In this document: piece after piece, positions 59,454 through 64,000 of the stretch
Layout of the letters: each line of letters begins with the position of its first letter
Numbering within the stretch: position 1 is the stretch's first letter
NCBI RefSeq assembly: GCF_000829455.1
Contig: NZ_JXAK01000021.1
Location: 35,077-99,076 of the forward strand
Source: Gordoniibacillus kamchatkensis
Lineage (GTDB): Bacteria > Bacillota > Bacilli > Paenibacillales > NBRC-103111
Length of the DNA stretch: 64,000 nt
Direction of reading: 5' to 3'
Made by a program: the position numbers and the translations under genes
Notes under the pieces: generated by a model
The model's database searches: none
The model's input: the letters and a program-made list of their open reading frames with translations, nothing else
What the model was told of the DNA's origin: nothing

Positions 59454-60923
59454 TTATTCGAATATCGTCGGATTTACACCGTCAACCTTCGCCGCTATTT
59501 CCGCGGCGGCTTTTTCTTCGTCTTCCATACGCTTTATTTCGGCGTCGGCCTGTTCTTCCGTCAAGCCGTCAAGCTTCATAAGCGCCGTTTTCCGCGATAC
59601 CGTCGCCTTACCTCCGGTACGAATTGCGTAAATGTTCGCCTGTTCTGCGTCGTCGTCAGGTAAGCCGTCTTTGAAGTTAATTTTCGGTTCGTCATAGGCG
59701 GGCTTCCTTCCGCTTCGAGCGTGTTCAAGCATTTGCGCGATAAGTAACGCTTCCTTCAATCCTTTATCGTAATATTGGCGTTTGCGGTTAATCTTCGCCA
59801 AAAGGCTATTCATACGGAATTTTATCGCAAGCCCCGACGACCCGGACGTTCCAGAATCGCCAGAACCAAGCGCAATTTCCGGTATCTCGGCGTTTATCAG
59901 AAGAAGTTTAATCAACGTTCGCAATTCCTCGAAGGCCGCGGTTAATTGCCCGTTCCAAGTCACGTAAGAAGGCGTTACGTCGTCTTTTCCCATAACTTCG
60001 AAAACCTTGTCGCGCCCAGTTACGAAAGTCGCGTTTCCGTTTTCGTCTTCCGCAAGCGTTCCAGACGGTACGACAAGCGCAGGGTCAGCATGTTTATCAA
60101 GAATATCGGCGATTTTCGAAAGTCGGTTATTGATTTCGTCGAATACGGATTTATGTTCCGTCAGGTCGTCGATTCCTTCCCAATTATCGTCAGTCGTATA
60201 GTTCGGAATATGAACGACAAGCGGCATAGGAACGCCCGTTTCGACGGTTCGCCGTGCTTCTTCGATTTCGGCATAAATCTTCCATTCCGTCGGCGTCCCG
60301 TCCGTTTCGTTCGCCTTAACGTTCGCACGGTATTGAGCGTATTGGATGAAGCCGGGGTAATGGCTTTCGACGGAAATAATCCAATCCCGGCGCCCACGGT
60401 CGTCCTTGACTTCGACCGGAATCGCGATATGGAAAACCATGATTTGCGTAGCGTCCCCCGGCATTGTTTCGGGGAAGACATATTCAGCGTTTTGGTTTTC
60501 GATAAAGACGCGGAACGGGTCAACGGAAGAAGGAAGCGCCCCGTTGTATTTCTGCCCCCAACGAATCTTAACGAAGGAATCGCCGCGGTATGCGTTCCCG
60601 AGCGCCGACTTATACGCCATTGTGTTTAAGTGGTTCGTTGAAACCAAACGTTCAAGCGCTTTTTGTTCCGGGGCGTTGTCTTCGCGCCCTGCCGAATAGG
60701 TCGGTACTTCCCCAAATAAAAAATCCGCCGACTTCTTGGCGATAATGCCCGGAAGGTTGACGGATAGGTAAAGCAGTTCTTTTTGAGAATGCGAAAGGCG
60801 GTCGTTGCTTTGGAACACGTCGTAATGCGCTCCAAGGAACAGCTTCTTATTTTCCCGGTATCGTCGGATACGCCGCCTATGTGAATAAGGCGGGAATACC
60901 GCGCCAATATCGAACATTGACAT
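59454..60923 (-). CDS. Phage portal protein (SPP1 Gp6-like)
   Basis: A 489-residue protein of the SPP1 Gp6-type portal family. Typical segments are RENKKLFLGAHYDVF at the start, LLYLSVNLPGIIAKKSADFL, the central FDEINNRLSKIADILDKHADPALVVP, and EIPEIALGSGDSGTSGSSGLAIKFR in the tunnel-helix region. Portals form the dodecameric ring through which DNA enters the phage head. It is the last gene of the leftward phage block, followed by a terminator; no head or tail genes come after it, so the morphogenesis module is missing or lies elsewhere. Confidence 0.9.
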   Translation of the reverse strand: MSMFDIGAVFPPYSHRRRIRRYRENKKLFLGAHYDVFQSNDRLSHSQKELLYLSVNLPGIIAKKSADFLFGEVPTYSAGREDNAPEQKALERLVSTNHLNTMAYKSALGNAYRGDSFVKIRWGQKYNGALPSSVDPFRVFIENQNAEYVFPETMPGDATQIMVFHIAIPVEVKDDRGRRDWIISVESHYPGFIQYAQYRANVKANETDGTPTEWKIYAEIEEARRTVETGVPMPLVVHIPNYTTDDNWEGIDDLTEHKSVFDEINNRLSKIADILDKHADPALVVPSGTLAEDENGNATFVTGRDKVFEVMGKDDVTPSYVTWNGQLTAAFEELRTLIKLLLINAEIPEIALGSGDSGTSGSSGLAIKFRMNSLLAKINRKRQYYDKGLKEALLIAQMLEHARSGRKPAYDEPKINFKDGLPDDDAEQANIYAIRTGGKATVSRKTALMKLDGLTEEQADAEIKRMEDEEKAAAEIAAKVDGVNPTIFE

Positions 60924-60936
60924 TTATTTCACCCCG

Positions 60937-61401
60937 TTAGTTAAGCCCATAATCCTTGTTGCTATGCGGCGAAGGAAGGGCGATTTCGATTCGCTTCGGT
61001 CTTGCGTCTAGCTGGCGTTGAATCTCCGCCATCCGCGCGGCGATTTCGTCTTTGCTCATGTCCTCATAGCTGCTTGGCGCGGTTTGCGTTGTTGCGGTGA
61101 TTTCCTTACGGTCAATTAGAAGCCCCTGCATTTGGAAAAGCAGTTGAGCCGCCTTAACGTCGCCATTTTTCGCTTTCTTTGTCAGCGCCCGCACAATATC
61201 GGGCATGGCAAGAATAACGACTTCCGACGAATTTTCGTTCGAAAGACGTTTAAGTTCGGCCTTTACAGCGGGTTTTTGTCTTATCCGATGTAATTGGCGA
61301 ACCGAAATGCCGACGGCTTCGGCGATTTGTTCAAACGTTCGCCCGTTTTGATTGGACAATTCTTCAATAACACGTTGGTCGGTTTCGTTGAAATGCGTCA
61401 A
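60937..61401 (-). CDS. phBC6A51-type helix-turn-helix protein (possible small terminase)
   Basis: About 155 residues. An N-terminal helix-turn-helix (GRTFEQIAEAVGISVRQLHR) is followed by VVILAMPDIVRALTKKAKNG and AAQLLFQMQGLL, the pattern of phage proteins placed before terminase genes and thought to recognise the packaging site. The start is uncertain: TTG at 61401 has GGGGCGG five bases upstream, while an ATG at 61419 overlaps the previous gene. It directly precedes the portal gene, where a large terminase would normally stand between them. Confidence 0.65.
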   Translation of the reverse strand: MTHFNETDQRVIEELSNQNGRTFEQIAEAVGISVRQLHRIRQKPAVKAELKRLSNENSSEVVILAMPDIVRALTKKAKNGDVKAAQLLFQMQGLLIDRKEITATTQTAPSSYEDMSKDEIAARMAEIQRQLDARPKRIEIALPSPHSNKDYGLN

Positions 61402-61403
61402 TA

Positions 61404-61760
61404 TTACCGCCCCCCACATTTATCAAGTTCCTGGTTTACTTCTTCCAGTTGAAGCAAAAGTAATTCCGTTTCAAGGTCGTAAATGCGGCGTTCTTCGGGC
61501 GTCATGCGTTCCCGACGTTCCTCGTATTCCTTTGCCGCTTGCGCTTGTACCAATGCGCGTAATTCCGCCGCTTCATCGGAAACAACGAAGTCCATGCGTT
61601 CCCTTACATCGGTGAACCGCTTGAATAAGTCGAATCCAAACATCATAAACGATAGTTCACGAAGGGAAGGTTCACCGTCGTTACCGTCGTCAGGAAGCCC
61701 CCAACCGAATAGACGCCGCAAGGTTTCGCGGTGTTCGCGTTCGTCAAATTGTCGCGCCAT
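61404..61760 (-). CDS. Phage protein with C-terminal coiled coil, unknown
   Basis: A 118-residue acidic protein. The C-terminal half (AKEYEERRERMTPEERRIYD and LETELLLLQLEEVNQELDKC) is predicted coiled coil; the N-terminal half contains LRRLFGWGLPDD. I do not recognise a family. It lies immediately before the HTH gene and could be a partner of packaging or regulatory proteins, by position only. Confidence 0.55.
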   Translation of the reverse strand: MARQFDEREHRETLRRLFGWGLPDDGNDGEPSLRELSFMMFGFDLFKRFTDVRERMDFVVSDEAAELRALVQAQAAKEYEERRERMTPEERRIYDLETELLLLQLEEVNQELDKCGGR

Positions 61761-61784
61761 AATTAACCCCCATTATACGAAAAA

Positions 61785-61807
61785 GACGCCGGGGAAAGTC
61801 CCCGACG
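61785..61807 (-). terminator. Terminator within the phage block
   Basis: CGTCGGGG / CCCCGGCG (minus strand, one G-U pair) with a five-base loop, followed by TCTTTTTCG. It lies 14 bases after the stop of the 61821 gene and may separate it from the packaging genes downstream. Confidence 0.7.
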
Positions 61808-61820
61808 CCCTTCGCGTTTA

Positions 61821-62249
61821 TTACGATTCATATTTTGCAAGAATCGCGTCAAGTTGTTGACGTAATGCTTGAATAGCGGCCTTATCGCTTTCTTCAAACT
61901 GGAATTTAACGCCGCCTTTGTCTGCGTTAACGTTCTTGTCAGATTCGCTTTTTCCCGCAATTTGTTCGGCGGTTAGTGTCGTTGTCGTCGCGGCTTCCTT
62001 TTCTGCGCGTTCTTCGTCCACTTTTGCGTATCCATACGAAAGTAAATCCATAACCGGAACTCTTTCCCCGGCTTCTATTCTACTGCGGATGTATTCGACT
62101 TGTGCTTTTTGACGCGCTTCGGCTTCTTTTACGACTTTCCCCGACGTTTCGGCGTATCCTGCGGAAAGCTTGTCAAGAGTTCTTTTAATCTCGGCGTCTT
62201 GCTTTGCGCTTTCGTCCCGAATTTGTTCGAATGATTTTGCATTGCTCAT
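61821..62249 (-). CDS. Phage protein, unknown (142 residues)
   Basis: A charged, mostly helical protein (SFEQIRDESAKQDAEIKRTL, VEYIRSRIEAGERVPVMDLL) ending AIQALRQQLDAILAKYES. The middle is low complexity (EKEAATTTTLTAEQ). No family recognised; scaffold or structural accessory roles are possible. The ATG at 62249 was chosen because AAGGGGG lies nine bases upstream. Confidence 0.5.
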   Translation of the reverse strand: MSNAKSFEQIRDESAKQDAEIKRTLDKLSAGYAETSGKVVKEAEARQKAQVEYIRSRIEAGERVPVMDLLSYGYAKVDEERAEKEAATTTTLTAEQIAGKSESDKNVNADKGGVKFQFEESDKAAIQALRQQLDAILAKYES

Positions 62250-62283
62250 ATTCAACTTCCCCCTTTTTTCGGCGTGAATGTAG

Positions 62284-62949
62284 TTATTTCGAAAAGTCGA
62301 TTTCTCCGGTTGACATATAGTGTCTTACCCAACCCGGAACGTTGCCGTTGTAAGCGTTGCGGGCGGGTTCCTCTGGAACGGAAAGAATATCTTTGAAGTC
62401 GGTTGTATAAGGGCCGAAATCGAATTTCAACGATTCCCGGCTTCGGTAGTTTGTATAGGTCATTCCCTTTTTGGCTTCGTGGGAATCCGGGTCAGCTTCC
62501 GCCATAAGCGCGGTATATTCCGCTAATACGTTTTGACCCTTCTTTCCAACGTCTCCCAACGCCATGAGCGAAAGAATCAATTCAGCCTTCGCCCTTTGTA
62601 CCGCTTGAAGCGCGTCTTCCCATTCATTGTCGACTTCTTTTCGTTGGGCTTCCAACGCCTCCCGAAGTAACGGAATTTGCGATTTCATGGCTTGCGTTTT
62701 ACCCTTTCGAACAATGTCAATCTTTTGGTCGACCTTTGCGATTTCCGCCTTTACTCGGTTCGTTTCCTTTTCAATTTTCAATTCGTCAGTAAACGGCGCG
62801 ATTCCAAGAGCGTCCTTTTCGATTCCTACCGCGAATTGACGTTCCAGTTCAGCAAGTTGCGCTTCCAGTTTCCGACGTTGTTCTTCCAGTTCTTGAACCT
62901 TAACGTCGTAAGCCGCCCGCGACGCAAATAAATCCTTGAAAAATTTCAC
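62284..62949 (-). CDS. Phage protein with long N-terminal coiled coil, unknown
   Basis: A 221-residue protein. Residues about 15-120 form a long coiled coil (VQELEEQRRKLEAQLAELER), followed by a conserved-looking C-terminal part (GMTYTNYRSRESLKFDFGPY, GWVRHYMSTGEIDFSK). I cannot assign a family. The start is GTG overlapping the previous stop (GTGA), with AAAGGGGG upstream, so it is coupled to the 62946 gene. Confidence 0.55.
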   Translation of the reverse strand: MKFFKDLFASRAAYDVKVQELEEQRRKLEAQLAELERQFAVGIEKDALGIAPFTDELKIEKETNRVKAEIAKVDQKIDIVRKGKTQAMKSQIPLLREALEAQRKEVDNEWEDALQAVQRAKAELILSLMALGDVGKKGQNVLAEYTALMAEADPDSHEAKKGMTYTNYRSRESLKFDFGPYTTDFKDILSVPEEPARNAYNGNVPGWVRHYMSTGEIDFSK

Positions 62950-63212
62950 TTTCGGTTCCCCCTTTCGTCTTTGTAAATGGCAAGCTTCGTAAGTAAAACG
63001 TCAAGTCCTTCGTCAACGACTTCCGCCAACCGAAAAAGGTCTTCGGCGCTTTGTAAAATAACGTTCGCTTCGGGATACTTCGCCCGCGTAAGTTCTTCGT
63101 CGCCTTTCGAATCCGCTGCGATTCCTAGCGAAACGATTTTCAGTTTCGACCGGATTCGCTTCAACGAAGTCTTTCGACGAAGGAACCAAGGCGTTCCGTA
63201 TTGTTCAATCAT
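62946..63212 (-). CDS. Small phage protein, unknown (88 residues)
   Basis: A basic N-terminal half (FLRRKTSLKRIRSKLKIVSL) and an acidic helical C-terminal half (SAEDLFRLAEVVDEGLDVLL). No family recognised. Its ATG overlaps the stop of the XRE gene upstream (ATGA) and its stop overlaps the next start, so it is the middle gene of a tightly coupled trio. Confidence 0.55.
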   Translation of the reverse strand: MIEQYGTPWFLRRKTSLKRIRSKLKIVSLGIAADSKGDEELTRAKYPEANVILQSAEDLFRLAEVVDEGLDVLLTKLAIYKDERGNRK

Positions 63213-63469
63213 TCCACCGCCCCCCGGTTAAACTTCGATTCGACCGTTCGAATTGCCGTTTGAACCGCCGCAAACTCCCGCGGGGTCAGGTTCAGCGCTT
63301 CAATAAGTCGCGCGGTATTTTTGGCGCTCATGGCTTTCGTTTCGCCGTTTTCAAGTAAACTTATCGCCATTGGCGTCAGCCCGATAAGGTTTCCGACGTC
63401 GGTTTGACTTAGCCCTAATATTGCGCGAATGACAACCAACGTCTTCCCGTTAAGTCGCACATTTTCCAA
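63209..63469 (-). CDS. XRE-family helix-turn-helix phage regulator
   Basis: An 86-residue protein with one XRE helix-turn-helix (VVIRAILGLSQTDVGNLIGL, PMAISLLENGETKAMSAKNT) and a short C-terminal helix. The start is TTG at 63469 with GGGGGTG eight bases before. It heads the leftward phage block and is divergent from the small gene at 63700 across 230 bases in which I see no other gene. It may autoregulate the block. Confidence 0.8.
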   Translation of the reverse strand: MENVRLNGKTLVVIRAILGLSQTDVGNLIGLTPMAISLLENGETKAMSAKNTARLIEALNLTPREFAAVQTAIRTVESKFNRGAVE

Positions 63470-63699
63470 GAGCGTTACACCCCCGTTAATTCGTTTACGG
63501 GCGACCCTTTTCGTTTTCGCCCCGATACTTACCAGTTAGGCAACGTTTAGGAATTACAAGCATTACAGAAAGAAAAATATAAAAATTAAAGTCATTACTT
63601 GTTAACGAACCCCTTACGCCAATTGGTTTACTGGAAGCGCCTTGTAAACGTCACGCGGGCGGCTCCGAAAACGACAATAAATAAGGGGGTAATCGCAAA

Positions 63700-63846
63700 A
63701 TGAAAGATTTGCGGGACATTGACGCGCTTGGAACGATAACCGTTGAATTACGTCCGGGCGATAGAATCGTTCGCCGGGAACAAGTCGAAGCCCTGCGCGA
63801 AAAAGAAAAGCGCGACCGTCGACGTGAAGTGCACCCCTTAGAATAG
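63700..63846 (+). CDS. Small phage protein truncated by an IS
   Basis: A 48-residue frame with an excellent ribosome site (AAGGGGG): MKDLRDIDALGTITVELRPG and so on to KRDRRREVHPLE. The last four codons lie inside the IS3-type left end that starts at about 63830, so the native protein was longer. Function unknown. Confidence 0.55.
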   Translation: MKDLRDIDALGTITVELRPGDRIVRREQVEALREKEKRDRRREVHPLE

Positions 63847-64000
63847 ACATTGGAAAAACCCCTAGGTTAATCCGATGATTTCTAAGGGGTGCATTTTATT
63901 GGACAGTCAAGGGTCAGAAGTTTAAAAAGTATCCAGAGGAATTGAAGAAAGAAGCTATTCGCCTTCATATGGAGGAGAAGTGGACGTATCGGCAGATTAC
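63830..64000 (+). mobile_element. IS3-family insertion, left end (continues beyond the window)
   Basis: The left end TGCACCCCTTAGAA (63830-63843) is repeated in inverse orientation as TTCTAAGGGGTGCA (63880-63893), able to form a 14-pair hairpin over the start region. Transposase OrfA coding follows at once. The right end is outside the window. Confidence 0.65.
63903..64000 (+). CDS. IS3-family transposase OrfA, partial
   Basis: The frame reads TVKGQKFKKYPEELKKEAIR and then LHMEEKWTYRQIT up to the window edge, the start of the helix-turn-helix of IS3/IS150-type OrfA. The frame is open from 63879 but contains no ATG, GTG or TTG before GQKFKKYP; a TTG at 63899 is in another frame. Either an unusual start is used or one base has been gained near 63901. 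OrfA is normally fused to OrfB by programmed frameshifting. Confidence 0.6.

Noticed and set aside
1..64000. tRNA or rRNA genes
   Set aside because: I saw no cloverleaf-like or rRNA-like sequence in the gaps I read; a tRNAscan run would settle this.

Overview
The window looks like a chromosomal segment of a Paenibacillus-type endospore-forming Firmicute. The evidence is a GerA/GerC/GerB germination operon, several sporulation sigma-K (sigK) derived sequences, strong AGGAGG-type ribosome binding sites with frequent TTG and GTG starts, several YesM/YesN-type two-component systems paired with sugar ABC importers, and large multi-modular secreted glycoside hydrolases.

Layout, left to right (most genes are on the minus strand). 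1-4.1 kb: start of a nucleoside hydrolase, a frameshifted binding lipoprotein, a DUF2294 protein, a metallo-beta-lactamase-fold hydrolase and a Crp/Fnr regulator. 4.4-8.3 kb: a 1285-residue secreted GH43 enzyme with four CBM6-like modules and a cre-like CcpA site. 8.9-19.2 kb: one operon for uptake and catabolism of a deoxysugar (L-rhamnose or L-fucose type), with binding protein, two permeases, AraC-type response regulator, sensor kinase, an RbsB-like lipoprotein, a lactonase, an L-rhamnose mutarotase and a Gfo/Idh/MocA dehydrogenase. 19.5-33.3 kb: a carbohydrate cluster in two leftward units. The distal unit (FadR-type regulator, FGGY kinase, two MtlD-like dehydrogenases) is followed by a LacI regulator with its own promoter. 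Then comes SDR, hexulose-phosphate-synthase-like protein, TIM-barrel isomerase, importer, LarA-like nickel racemase/epimerase and ROK fructokinase. Two identical 14-bp LacI operators flank the LacI gene. 34.3-47.8 kb: a glucan/chitin utilisation operon (sensor, regulator, importer, intracellular GH5, secreted GH5 with six CBM32 modules, CBM6-GH18). 48-54 kb: a TetM-like ribosomal protection GTPase and the germination operon. 54-56.2 kb: a truncated maltodextrin-binding lipoprotein and a decayed IS1182-type element. 56.2-64 kb: the 3' part of sigK abutting foreign DNA, with small accessory genes, then a leftward block of phage genes (XRE repressors, HTH/small-terminase-like protein, SPP1-type portal), ending in an IS3-type insertion.

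The most unusual feature is a scatter of sigK-derived pieces at four places (about 2.16, 19.43-19.53, 33.76-34.29 and 56.21-56.58 kb). The piece at 56.2 kb stops at the part of the gene where the B. subtilis skin element splits sigK, and it continues into phage-bearing DNA, so it may be one end of a skin-like element whose other end lies beyond the window. One end of the 19.4 kb remnant lies within a few bases of the same point.

Five otherwise intact genes (binding proteins at 0.3 and 11.5 kb, rhaM, the GH18 gene and gerA) each carry one single-base indel, mostly in short homopolymers, that breaks the frame. These may be assembly errors or real lesions. They are annotated as pseudogenes over the full reconstructed extent.
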